From Ichthyophonus hoferi (Eukaryota > Opisthokonta > Ichthyosporea > Ichthyophonida > Ichthyophonidae), in assembly GCA_002751075.1 (NCBI GenBank), contig NAOQ01000513.1, positions 1-47,136 on the forward strand: a DNA stretch of 47,136 bases, read 5' to 3'. Shown one piece after another: positions 33,401 to 45,978 of the stretch (its first letter is position 1; every line of letters starts with the position of its first letter). The notes under the pieces were generated by a model. The model saw only the letters and a program-made list of their open reading frames with translations, searched no databases and was not told where the DNA came from. Both the position numbers and the translations under genes were made by a program.

Positions 33401-35988
33401 TCTGGTCACACTTTATAGTCAATCGTAGGACTTTTCTGCCATAAAATGATCCAAACACCTTTTCTTATTTTTATTGCACCTTTATTTCTCTATCTAAGCG
33501 CCAATGAGAATTATCTATCATTATCCTAGGGTTAATATTGAGCTTTGCGTGCCATATTAGGAAAGATGCAAACTTCAATTAAATATTAACTGTCAATCAG
33601 ATACTAATTTATGAAGTGATATAACGGCATGTATACTATTGACCAATTAGATTACATTTAGAAAACAGTGACAACCAATAGCATAGTCATTTACGCACAC
33701 TGATATAAAATGAAAATTTATCTGCATAAGCAAACCAATTAAAAATAACATTATTTTTAACATAGATAGTGCGTTTGGTAGTTATTATTACATTCTGATT
33801 GGTACAGCCAACCGCCTATGTGATCTACATCCCCACATATATGGATATATGTATATATATTATTCAATCAGAGATAGGGAGACTAATAGATAGACAACTG
33901 ACCAATCAACTTCAATCCAGGCACATTTTCTCTCTCATTATATCTTCCCATTGCCTTACATAACAATTGCATTAGATTTGCACTCCTCTAAACTTATTAA
34001 AACTCATATACTCTGACTAAAGCTGTTTTTTCATGCATAATTTTTAGCGAGTAGCGAGTACGGGAGGGCTGGAGAATGTCTATGAGTTTCTATGTGAGAG
34101 ATATCCTGAACAGACTGATACCGATATACACCGATTAATAGCTGCTTCTAGTAATAAAGGTGTGTGTATATATGTGGATGGCCTGATGTGGGTATATGCA
34201 TCTATGTATGTATATATGCGTGTATGCATATATGTGTATATTTAAATATGTTTCTGTATATGCAATCATATAGATTTGTATATGCATCTTTACATTGACC
34301 ATTTATATTTATATTTATATTTTATACATTGCTTAAAAGTCGCTTCGGACAAATGAGATATGTATAAAGGTATATATGGTCTGATAGTATAGTATATTGT
34401 ATTATACTGAACTGTACTGTACTATCTTATATTACATAATGTTATATTATAATATTTTACATATTCGTATGTATAATACATACACACACATCCCCTTGTT
34501 ATCTATATCGGCCTATATCCATCCAATTAACTCGTAGATTTAAATTTATAGCCGGTGCTATAGTGGCCCACAGCGAATTAGATCCACTATGCAAGGCGAC
34601 CACTGGTATCTTTATAACTACATTGGCTGGCGAAGCTGGTTGCTGTGCATTAAAATACTTGCCCTATGGTAGGCTCTTGTTGTATGTGCTTGGTATGATA
34701 TGTTATGGTGTGTTATGGTATGATATGGTATAGTGGAAGATGTCATAATATGATGTAATATGATATAATATAATAGTATATTATGATAGGTTATGGTATA
34801 CTCTATGTTACTGTTACGTTTTATATGTAATGTTGTACATTGTCTGTATTGTGCATTTTATAAATTATGCGTTGTATCGTCTTTCATATGTTTTATGTAA
34901 TAATTTATTTATTGCATATTTTTTAGAGTGTAATAGTATATTACTTTATATATTTAGACTGATCAGCCTCTCTTAATCAGGGGGCCTGTTTATCTATGGA
35001 CCAGCGGTACGAAAGATGATTAAACGAATCAAAAGTGCTGAATTTATGAGGGCATTTAGTGATAAGGGAAGAGTGTCTCCGATATTACGTCAGGTATGAT
35101 GTCATAGCTTGCTATAGGTTATATACTACTATAATCCATAATATTATTATTACTATTGTGCATACACCCCTATATATATATATATATATATATACTATCA
35201 TATATACATTCGTACACACATACTTACTTACTTACTTACTTACTTACTTCCTTCCTTACATATATATACTTAGATTCCCGTCAAGGTAGTAATGGCCGAT
35301 CGGCTTAGTAAACGGGGAGCCCACTATATGGCCTTTGCATTATTGAAGCAATACTGCCAATATGACAAAGGAAGGCATAGACGTATGGCGAGTATGTATA
35401 TGTTATATGTATGTTATATATATGTTATGCAGTCTATTTATAAGTGGTTCCGAATTAGGTGGCTTGGGGGTTTAAAACTATAGCATTTTAAAATGATGTT
35501 TGCTTATCTTCTGGTGCAGATTGCAAATAGGATAGGAGAGGATATAGGGTAGAATGGGATGTGTTATATTATGTTACATTGTAATATAATATGGTATGAT
35601 AGGATATGATGGATGTATATGATAATCATATAAGGGCTGTCAGTAATTTGTGTTGCCATCGAAATCCCCCAGGGTTGAGTTACAGACAGTTGTGAAACTA
35701 TAGGTGGTTATGTATACACATGCACCTACTATCATATATGCAGATATACAAATACTCATATTCATTTATAAAATCCTAGCTATAGAAACACATCATACAT
35801 ACAACTATTATTATTATTAACATTAACATATAATTGGTCAAATCTATCTTAATCTAATCGCATGTCCTTTCACTCCTTGACCAATAGATGTAGTGAATCT
35901 TCCTAGAAAGAAAACCTATGGCTTTACCCTCCTCGTCTCTATCGGTGCTGCAGTTGTATTGGCTTATCAACTCTTGGCAGCCAGATGA
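30404..35988 (+). CDS. Bacterial/cyanobacterial-type glucokinase with C-terminal membrane anchor, 11 exons
   Basis: Glucokinases of this family (PF02685) phosphorylate glucose with ATP. Exons: 30404-30499, 30704-30826, 31165-31327, 31713-31789, 31937-32036, 32655-32734, 34048-34159, 34552-34668, 34981-35093, 35274-35391, 35888-35988. Phases agree, giving 399 residues ending TGA. Recognised blocks are FSVAGPVDSNRVTFTNRANW, the catalytic pair Asn122-Asp123 in IALANDYVCIGYGLATL, GARTGLG (157-163), FPSEGGHCEFAP (Glu180, His183), RVSVERVASTGGLENVYEFL, and DKGRVSPILRQIPVKVV. The wording is closest to cyanobacterial/algal Glk. Odd points: the phosphate-1 motif DxGGT reads TLGGV (13-17) and the adenosine GGI motif reads GPA (296-298). 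The last exon adds LPRKKT plus a hydrophobic stretch (377-396) and ends AAR, a tail anchor that soluble Glk lacks. Confidence 0.9.
31487..31600 (+). repeat. Upstream echoes of glucokinase exon 4 start
   Basis: GGTATTACCTGGCCATGCTT then ATTGAGAGGAAGGTTGTGACCAT (31493-31534) mirrors the true exon 4 start GGTATGGGCTGGCTACACTT then AATGAAAGTGAAACTGTGACCAT (31713), an offset of 220 bp. The intron side is copied too: TAATAAGGCT at 31561 and again at 31688 just before the real acceptor. Confidence 0.7.
31797..31892 (+). repeat. 41-bp tandem repeat after glucokinase exon 4
   Basis: GTCATTATGATGCCATATAC then TCTAGGTAGATGTATGTATAC is repeated with few changes about 2.3 times, starting seven bases after the donor. 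Confidence 0.9.
32735..34047 (+). other. Glucokinase intron 6, 1.3 kb of spacer-like sequence
   Basis: This is the longest intron in the gene and lacks the short-unit satellites of the others. It is rich in CCAAT-type and AATTA motifs, like the intergenic spacers. CACTCCTCTAACTGTTTTAT near 33113 and CACTCCTCTAAACTTATTAA near 33987 look like a weak direct repeat. An old insertion is possible but unproven. Confidence 0.4.
35169..35253 (+). repeat. TA and ACTT microsatellites before glucokinase exon 10
   Basis: A TA run (about 35169-35192) and a TTAC/ACTT tetranucleotide run (about 35220-35248) sit immediately upstream of the exon 10 acceptor. Confidence 0.9.
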
Positions 35989-36459
35989 ATGCCTAATTAT
36001 ATCATTTAAATTTTGAATATTCAATCGATCATGCACATTAGTCCTGGAAATTACAATGATGGGTTATTTAAATGTAATATATATGGACTTATGCATTTGA
36101 TCAGCTTATTATTGTTATTACGATTATTATTATTTATTTATTTAAACAGTTATTATGTTATAGTTGTGATGTTACGTATTACTGCTACATGCTACATATA
36201 TGTACATATACCAGAGCTAAGATAGGAAGGTAAATTGATATAATCCCTATTATTATTTTGGCTACAAGGGTTTATATGTATATGAACATATATCTGCTAA
36301 AATAATTAGAAGGAAGTATTTTGCAATGCATAGCACTATATATATAGCGCTGCTTTTATAGTTAATTTAGAGATTACCCTAATTATTTAATCACTCCCAC
36401 TATGGGTGTGCTTGAGTAGTTTATTGGCTTGGTAGTTACAAAAAAGTACTATTATATAC

Positions 36460-36750
36460 ATGTATGTATATCATGCAAATGCTTATTATTTATTATTATT
36501 GGTGTTGCCAATACTTTGTAAATCAGTAAGTGATTATGCTATAGTGTCTTCCCCAATGATATTCCATCACCAACTGGTATCCATGGCAACCATTCGAAAT
36601 GGAAACACTATTGGATTGGCTATAAATAAACGCATCACACTTTTAAATTCCGGGTCAATTAAAATGGGTCATAATCTGAGTTTTAGATTTTGTGTCAAGT
36701 ATAGCTACATATACAACATAGACAATGTAACTATAGTTATAATTGTGTAA
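36460..36750 (+). CDS. Possible small secreted protein, first exon
   Basis: The ATG at 36460 opens a signal-peptide-like start (MYVYHANAYYLLLLVLPILC) followed by SMATIRNGNTIGLAINKRIT and a hydrophilic remainder. A GTAAGT donor at about 36748 would end the exon two bases into a codon. A short downstream exon (ATATTCAG|CTACCACCCTGAACATGG|GTGAGA, near 36910) keeps phase and adds YHPEHG. No family is recognised. The mid-part composition is less AT-rich than the surrounding spacer, which supports coding, but there is no homology evidence. Confidence 0.3.
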   Translation: MYVYHANAYYLLLLVLPILCKSVSDYAIVSSPMIFHHQLVSMATIRNGNTIGLAINKRITLLNSGSIKMGHNLSFRFCVKYSYIYNIDNVTIVIIV

Positions 36751-39039
36751 GTAAATAATGCTGGGTTCTGAAGCATTCTATATATAAAATGCTATATTTA
36801 GAAAATATGAAAAGGTTCTGTCTGAGGCAAATGGGAGACTCTTGATTCTGTAGTGATACTAATAACGCCTATACAGTTTTTATCTTAAATTTTCTGTTTG
36901 CAATATTCAGCTACCACCCTGAACATGGGTGAGATAATTACTACAAAGGTTGAAATTGGCATATTGTTCAGTAAGAGACCCTAAGGTATGAAGTATAATT
37001 GACTATTTAATTTAAAATCCTAATAATTATATTAATACTAGTCATAGGGCAGTGTGTTTCAGAATATATTTTAATGAATAGACCCGAAGCATTGCTATCT
37101 CAATCTTGTTCAAATCATAATACAACATTGGTTAAAACTCAATAAGGTTAAAGCATCAAACTAGCCTAGCCAGTCATTATGCTTCTGATTTAGTTATACC
37201 AATCCTTTTATATTTTTAATTTGCAGTATATAGACAATATAATTGGGTAGTGTAATGTTGTACATTGGTAGGGGGCTATATGGAAATATATGGTACTATA
37301 CTCATATTTTAAGATTTATGATAATAAAACATACCATACTAGTATTTCGAAACGCTATTTCATGAAAAATATAGCTTACTCCAGTCCTAAGCATTCGAAT
37401 AAATAAAGATTTAAATGTCAAACTATTTTGATGCAAAATTATCTGCTCATAACAATAAAACAAAGTCTGCCTCAAATAAATTAAAATTAACAAAATGGTT
37501 AGTCATGGGCTATTATTACTATACTCTCCGTCTTTCTCTTGCTTAAGGTCAATCCTTTGGACATGGTTACTCATGGACACAAAGAGCTTTAATATTATAT
37601 GTACATTTAAAAAAGTATAATAATATTAATAATGATAATACTAACAATAGTGAATTGATTCCTGCCCCAGATATAATACAATATAATAAAATACAATATT
37701 ATACAATATAAAAATATATCGTATTTCATATTTACCTAAGGTACATATATATATATGTTGAGTTAGGAGAAACAGATGAAGGATAAGAGAGGAAATAATA
37801 GGCACAAAGAGACACCGACGGAGAGCTTTAAGAGAAAGAAGAGAATAAAGTTTAAAATAGAAAAAAGTAGAATACATACATGTCCAAGCAAAACTCTTAC
37901 ACCAACTCTTCCCATACTTTGACAAGCACCCTACTGTCTACTGTAAAGCATTTTTTTTAGTGAACACACACATCCAGTACTCCTTTGTACTTAATTCTCT
38001 CTAGCGATATATTATAAATTTAGGTAATGTATAGTAGGAAGAATGTTGGTATATAACCCTTGGTTAAAGTACAACGAGTATTCATGTGTGTGCCTATAAT
38101 TCATCTCACTCTTTCCCCCGCCTTACATATACAGACAGGTCTAAACATACATATACCGTTCGTCATATTCGTATGTACATATATATTCGCCTATTCTCAA
38201 CAAGAATGGGCCATATTTTCCCTAGAAAAATATTTCTTTATTATTTTATTGCCTCTCTTGACCATTTTTAAAGTCAGAGCAAGGGACAAGATGTGGCCAG
38301 AATATTTTAAAATATAATAATAGGAATTTTATTAATAACAAAATAAAAATAAGGCAGGTTAATATTTACATGCTGTCATGAGGTTCAACGGAATCAAATC
38401 GGAGCACTTAAAACTACCGGAGGGCTCGTATCGCTAGACATCCAATCACAAGGGAAACATAATTATATATATGGACATAATCTGCCAAATTAAGGTATCA
38501 ACTTAGGTCAAAACAAAAGCGTGTAAATCTTACACTTACAGGTCACTATATTAAATATTTTTGGTATTTTTTTTTCAATAATAAAAAATATTTTAAGTTA
38601 AAAGCTAATTTTTATTTTTATTTGGAGAAAAAAATTCTAAATCATTAAAGGTTCATAATAAAAGTTTACATAGCTGCATACAACCATGCCTTGTAAACTG
38701 AATGATACTCGTCGAATATAATAAATACACCTTAGATACAGTTGCAACGCTATAGAATTGTAAATATATCTAGGCGAAAATTATCAATCAATTTTCAACT
38801 TTTAATATTATCTTATATAAACACCTGTATTTACCAAGTTTTCATTATAAAATTACAAATTATCTCAATTTATATAACTAATATCTTGAAATACACGAAT
38901 ATATCCTATTATGTTAATATCAAGAGAATATTGAGGTTATATACAAGATATTGGGATGGATTAAAGGAACAGTATGTAATGGCAGAGCACATGTAGTAGC
39001 AGCTAGTCTTCCGTAGATTGTTTATAGTTGATTTTAACA
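36751..39039. other. AT-rich spacer upstream of eEF1B
   Basis: No gene is recognised. Several 60-95 codon frames on both strands (for example 37641-37925 minus and 38060-38317 plus) are hydrophobic AT-rich reads without splice or family support. Confidence 0.4.
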
Positions 39040-40250
39040 ATGGTGGGTTGATGTTGTAGAAGTTATTGTATTAGTTAGCTGTATGTTAGTATTTTATAGT
39101 ATGTTTGAAGGACTTCTAATCACATTAATTTAATTATGAAACTCTTTTATTTTTTCTTTCGTTTCTTTGCAAATATTAAACTACCCTATACTAAACTTCT
39201 AAAAGACAAGCTTGGCGGAAGTAGCCTACAACCTTTGTTTTCTATTCTGGAGGGAGAACAGATTGAACAACTACTGCTTTCCTCTACTTTTCACCTAACC
39301 CTTTTCTTCGCCTTTCTTTCTTCTAGGTTGACCATTTCAAGCAGGAGAACGAGAAGCTCAGAGCCCGCATTGCGGCTCTTGAGGAGGAGAACGCTGTGTT
39401 CGAGTCCCGCCTTGCTGCCCTTGAGGCTCAGTTGAAGAGGGGTGTTCCCGCTGCTCCCGCTGCCGCTGCCGCTCCCGCTGAGGAAGACGAGGATGTTGAT
39501 CTTTTCGGTGAGAGTGACGATGAGGAGGACGCTGAGAGGGAGAGGATCAAAGCCGAGCGTGTTGCTGAATACCAGGCCAGAAAGTCTAAGAGTGAGTGTT
39601 CTGTATTCTTTTACTATATCTTTGCTTGTACAGTTGATCCATGGGCTTTTTTTATCAACACCATTATTGTCTGAGTTTCTTGTGTTGACAATTGTTTTCT
39701 CTTTAGAGCCCACTCTTATTGCCAAGTCCGAGATTGTCCTCGACGTCAAGCCTTGGGATGATGAGACTGACATGAAGGAGCTTGAGGCTGCCGTCCGTGC
39801 TATTTCTACTGAGGGTCTCCTCTGGGGTGGTTCCAAGCTTGTTGAGGTATGCATTTATTTACAACCACTATTGTTATTTTTATCTTGCTTTATTTTGTTA
39901 GTGTCGTTGCCTTGTTGATTATTCTCTATATTATACCTTTGTTGTTTGTATTTTATTACTTATATAGACAATGACCCTCTGATTATTTTATGAATATACC
40001 CAAATCTCTGAACTCCTGACGATATTCCGAACTGAGGTCATTATTTAGTTTTTGTGTTTTAGTGCTTAGACAATTTCAAAAAAACTTATGCCGTGTTTTC
40101 TTTATAAAGGTCGGCTATGGCATCAAGAAGCTCCAGATCAACTGCGTCGTTGAGGATGATAAGTGCGGCACGGACTTCCTTGAGGAGAACATTGTTGGCC
40201 TCGAGGATTATGTTCAATCCATGGACATTGTGGCTTTCAACAAGCTCTAA
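39040..40250 (+). CDS. Translation elongation factor eEF1B guanine-exchange subunit (beta/delta type)
   Basis: It reloads eEF1A with GTP during elongation. Clear exons are 39327-39591, 39707-39846 and 40110-40250, with matching phases and stop TAA. The coding start is inferred: an ATG at 39040-39042 directly followed by a GTGGGT donor would make a first coding exon consisting only of ATG, in frame with [11 protein letters not shown]. That gives 182 residues. The N terminus is a leucine-zipper-like coiled coil ([20 protein letters not shown]) rather than a GST-like domain. An Ala/Pro linker, an acidic [15 protein letters not shown] block and the C-terminal exchange domain follow ([40 protein letters not shown], ending MDIVAFNKL). 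Codon third positions are strongly C/G, unlike neighbours, as expected for high expression. Confidence 0.93.
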
Positions 40251-43200
40251 ACTAACTCACCTATCATATATAACATTAGCATATAATAAAATTGCTGAAT
40301 GAATAGCATATGGCGTACAGGGTGAATGTATATGTGTGCAAAATGCTTTAGATTTGGCTCGGTTGTTTTAATGTCCCTGGCTGTTTTTTTATAGAGATGT
40401 TTCTATTATGGCCCTAGAGTTATAATTCTGCTTATGTTGAGGTCAACCAATTTGGTTCTTTTTGATCATATTTATATTTACCGACATAAAATGTAGTAAT
40501 GTTGAAGCATTATAGATAGCTATATCTAATCAGTGATTGCCAGGCTATGGAACTGTATAAATTGGAAAATTCTATTGGCTTAGAAACTGCATTTACCGGG
40601 TTATGGAAATACATCATTGTAGGTCGTATGTAGATGGTTTTAAAAAACTTTTTACTATATTGACTAGATTTGCTATAACCTGGCTAGGTAGGTAGGTTAC
40701 CTATATAATGAAGACTTTGGTACTTTGGTTTTAAATCTGGTTCATTAGTAATTGGACGTCTAGTTAATTATAAGTTATCCTGTACTAGATTTAAGAATTT
40801 GGCCATACAACTATAATAGTAACTGCACTAGTAGCTCAATAATAACAATATCTTGTATGGAAACGCTTCATACACCCATATTATGTGCCTATAGACATAC
40901 TGGTGTATTTTTATATAATTATATTTACCTTTGTTCCCTAGCCAGTCAATATAAATATCATTGTATACCAAAAGAAATGCAATTTTAGTCTTCATAAACA
41001 ATGTATGCATGCTGAATTTTTTTATAAAAAAAATACATTTCAGATTTAATACAACACGTTAATTAATTAACTGGTTGATTCATTGATTAACTTTAATTTT
41101 AGTCTTGATAAATATCCAATGTTGTGCATTTGATGCTGAATTTTCAATTATCCTAATTAATCCAGATCGGTATATATATTTTTTGGACTGTAAATAACAT
41201 ATAATGCTAAATATAAAGGCGCTCTGCTGATACATGTAAGATTACTTAGTACATCATATTTATTATCTTTTAGTATTATACCTTCACAATACAATGTTCC
41301 CGACTGACTAAAATTATCTCAATTATTTTTCCAAGCTATTCTTGTTTCATAATGTATTTGCAGATGTCAATTGCTAACCCTTGCAACTTAAATATTATTA
41401 TTACTGATTTAAACTTAATCTTAAAACTATATTTAGTAACATGGCATATTCAAATGGATGTTTCATACTGGTGTTGACCTTAGCCAACTTGAAATTTTTA
41501 TTGCAAAATTGCGGACATGTGCATTTATCTTAAAAATACTTTAAATATTATTTTACTAATATTCTTCAACTAGTAGTAACGAAACTTAAAATATGTAAAT
41601 GTACTGTTAGAATGTAACTTTATTAATCATTCCTTACACTAAAGAAGCCATATTCATGATATGGTTAAACAAAAACCCAGGGTTCCTTTATGTAAACATA
41701 AATGAGTAGCTAGCTAATCCCCTATCCAATATCAGCTTTGAATGCTGGTCAGAAGTAGATTATAAGTAATCCTTTCTTTTATTTCTAGCCTTAATGTTTG
41801 TGAATTATGCGGAAGTCTTAACCCTCGCCATATGTACCTTCACCTTAACATAACTAACATTACTATGGCTAACTGAGGAGTTGCTAGTGTATTAATCTTC
41901 ATTTAATAAAAAAAATGTTTAAAGAATATGGTTCATTTTTATTATCCTTTCACGTCAAAAAATAGCACATGCTTATTATAGTACTTGCAATATGTGACAT
42001 TTAATCAATTATGTTTTTTTCTTTTTTTTTTTTTCAATTTAAGTAACAAAGTAACATGCATTTTATAATAAATCTAATCATTTCAGCCTTGAATAACAAT
42101 TGTAATCTATCATATATCATTATCTAGTATTATTGACATACTTACATCTAGTGTTTGCATATAATTTTTACGTCTTTCATATGCATATAGGCGTCAAATT
42201 AATTCAATTAACAAGTTTTATAAATCCTATGCATATTGATTAATACTATTACCTATTACATTATTATTTCTGATAGTAGTAGTGCGAACCCAAATTGTAA
42301 GAGAAATGTAGTCAATGGCATTATTAATACACTGAATCTTTGTAAGGCAATTTATGAGTAGAATTAAAGGGACACTATAACCTGGTGGTAAGAAAAAATG
42401 AAATAACATTACTGCCATTTAATGCAACAGGTAGTCTTCATTTATTTTATGATAATATAGAAATGTGATAGCAGAGGACTGAACAGTAAGAGTTTTTTAA
42501 TAACTTAGAAATGAACAATTATCCTGGCATTGGTGTAAAGTAGTTTATCTTAATAATAAATCTTTATATCATTGACATTCAATTATATTTTAGATTCATA
42601 GTGACTAGTTTGAGAATATATCTTTGCATGCACTGTTACATCTGAATTATTATATGCCATGGTTTTCATCATAGGAGTAATTTACTCTGAAAAAGACAGG
42701 TAATATTACTCCATATAATTATAAATAGCCTAAGATCGTGTTGATAGACATTTATCAAGTACTACAATCCATTTGAAAACTTTTTTTTTTTTTAGTAATT
42801 AACAATTACATGTGGTTGATTGATCAATAATGACATGACAAACAGGTCTAGCACATGATACTATGTTCTCAAACAAAAGAATTCAAAATCAGATATTTAT
42901 TTAGTGTGGATACTTTTTTCTATAATCTTTATTCAAGGTAAACACCTTTGTAGTAAGCAATACTTGCAAATATTTTAAGAATCTGGATCTCAGAGCTGTG
43001 ACTCATGCTAGCAAGAAACAACATAAGAGTGTATCGTATCTATCAGTGATTCTTAAAAGAAATTGCATATTCATAGGAATTGCCAGGATACGAAAACCAG
43101 GTACAGAAATTCTTTATTGTAACGGCCCATGAATATAATATAGGATATACTCTACGCTGACAGAAGAGCAGTGCATAAGATCAAAAATGAAGATGATAGC

Positions 43201-44599
43201 AATGATATTCTGTCTAAACCTGTTTGAGGAGGGTAAAGGTCTAACATGCAAATCATTGGAGTGGAGTATTTTATACAAAAGAGCTCCTGGCAAACTTTAA
43301 TAACAGAAACATTTTGGAAAATTCAGTAGATACCATAATAATGCGTTTATTGTTGCTAAGCAGAAATTGCATTCATGGTATGTCATGATTTGAGAATTAA
43401 GTCGGTATTATTAGTAGTATTCCATAAGAAATGTTTAAGTTTTTTAAATTTAGTCCAGTTTAAAGACTGAAGTTAATTGAATATTTTAAATGTTTTGATT
43501 TAAGTTTTGGTATAATGTGTCGTTAAGGGTTTTTTCCTAAACCATGTTGTGTATTTTTATATATTCACTGTTTTCTATTAATATGTTTTCATGATTTTAT
43601 GTTGCAGTATGACAGTAATCTATGCTATGCTATCAATTTATAGATTTGTATGACCAATCTTCCCTACTAAGTATATACAACAATACTCCTCCACATTATA
43701 GTTCTACAAAACATTGAGACAGTACTAAAATATCAAGGGGGTTATTGGAGGCTGAAGGTACATATTTGGATTCTTGATAGACCAGGGTAGCTAATTCCAT
43801 TGTACAAACTATCTTTAAGTAGGAGGTGAATGATTTTATGAAACTAAGTGAAATTGTAGAGGTGGATCCCCAGAAGAATTATCCCGAAGATTGAACCAAG
43901 GTAATAATGCGACAGAAACCATGTTCATTATTTAGTTAAATATTAAATATATAGTACCTCCTCCATCCACAGTAATATTTCCCTTGTTTATAGACGAGAA
44001 GCTCGGAATACATACTAAATGAATCTGCATAAGCTACATTCCACAAAACTAGAGAATATTATATACAAATTAATCAACTAACGTGAAATGGTTCTAGTTA
44101 AGATTGTAGTTGACCTTGACCATGAGCCATAAAACGTTACACATCCAAGTATTAGAGAAAATGTTAATAATTAATGGGTTTCCTAAAGTAAGTTTAATTG
44201 AACTAGCAATTAGTTATATTTAGTTAAAATAATTAACTTTATTTCGGTCAAGAAATACCCGGAAACCTGAAGCTGCATTGTCTAACAAAGGAGTAGTTTT
44301 ACTTTCAGATATGGCTTGAAATTTTTTGGAAAGGGGAAAGGAAAATAATAGAAATATTATTCCTAAGTACTGACATAAAGTAAAAATAGTTAATATTGCG
44401 CACACAAATTTGAAACACTTTGATAAAGAACATCTCACAAACTTCAGACAAATGAGTTTGCCGACACTAACACTCACAACTACACCACAATAAAAAATAA
44501 AAAATACGCAAAGTAATTACAGAAAGGGTACCAAAAATTACAACCAAAACCATAAGCACAAAAAACGAGTCGTATGTTACGGAGAAAGGGGTGGTATCT
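40251..44599. other. 4.3 kb gene-empty AT-rich spacer
   Basis: No multi-exon gene, RNA gene or satellite array was found. Poly-T runs occur near 42020 and 42780. One possible retroelement fossil is listed separately. From 40251 the first few hundred bases are presumably the eEF1B 3' UTR and flank; from about 44220 to 44599 lies the S27a 3' flank. Confidence 0.5.
43080..43240 (+). mobile_element. Possible fossil of a Ty1/copia-type LTR element (RNase H tail)
   Basis: A short plus-strand read KIKNEDDSNDILSKPV resembles the end of copia RNase H domains (TEDxxADIxTKP). The stretch before it, with GRIRKPGTEILYC-like reads, is broken. Only a fragment remains and it looks old. No flanking long repeats were recognised. 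Confidence 0.3.
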
Positions 44600-45082
<483 letters not shown>

Positions 45083-45262
45083 CTATTTGTGTAGAAAAAC
45101 ATGGCAAACTCTTGTACATCTTATCCTAGCTTACAAAGCACCTTCAGCATTTCCTTAAAGCAGGCAGCATTCATAACTATTCTCTCTAAAAATGAACTTC
45201 AATTGAAATTTATTAAAACTGTAGACCCTATCCCAAAGCCATAAAGCCCCATCTCCCTCACC

Positions 45263-45944
45263 TGCAGATATTGAGGTAAAATAAGCCAAAAGGAACAGCT
45301 TTTCAGCTTCCTCGGTTGTTTTCAATCGATGGCCGACAATCGCTTGTGTCGCAGTCTGTCGCAGTATTAGGCGTGTCACGAGATTATCCTAACCTTGCCC
45401 GCGATATCATGCCAAATACTCAAATTAATAAATTCCATTTTTATTATAGGTTAATACATCTATCTGGGCTTTGTATAATATGGTATAAGCTTACCCTGTT
45501 AAGATATGTTAGGAATATTCCAAAAATGGTACAAATCAGCGCATAAAAATTTAAGTTTCACTTAATATATCTTGGTATATCACAATATGATCATATATTT
45601 TCCATATATCGGGATAAAATTGTATATTTACCTTTAAGCTGTGGCTCACGTGTGCACGTGTACATCATCCATACATTTGACTGAATAAGCTACTATACCA
45701 TATAGTACTAGATATTATTTGGTTGTATTTAGGTGTTTGGGATACTAAAAGGTGTGTTATATATTTATGGTTAATAAGGGCCTGTATATAAGTGAAAATT
45801 TGTGTACTAATAATGGAAGAAGAAGGAAGGGAGAGAAGGAATGAATAGTCGTATATAGTGTTTTCTTTTTGGACTGCCAAGATACTTCGACAGGATATCT
45901 CCAATTTTATCTTCAGTAGAATGTGTTAGAGAGAACGAGAGGGC

Positions 45945-45978
<34 letters not shown>

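Noticed and set aside
38060-38317. 85-codon hydrophobic frame
   Set aside because: AT-rich, no family, no splice signals, overlapped by another frame of similar quality.
39291-39918. 187-codon minus-strand frame and a second plus-strand frame
   Set aside because: Shadows of the GC-rich eEF1B exons; the eEF1B frame has clear family motifs and splice phases.
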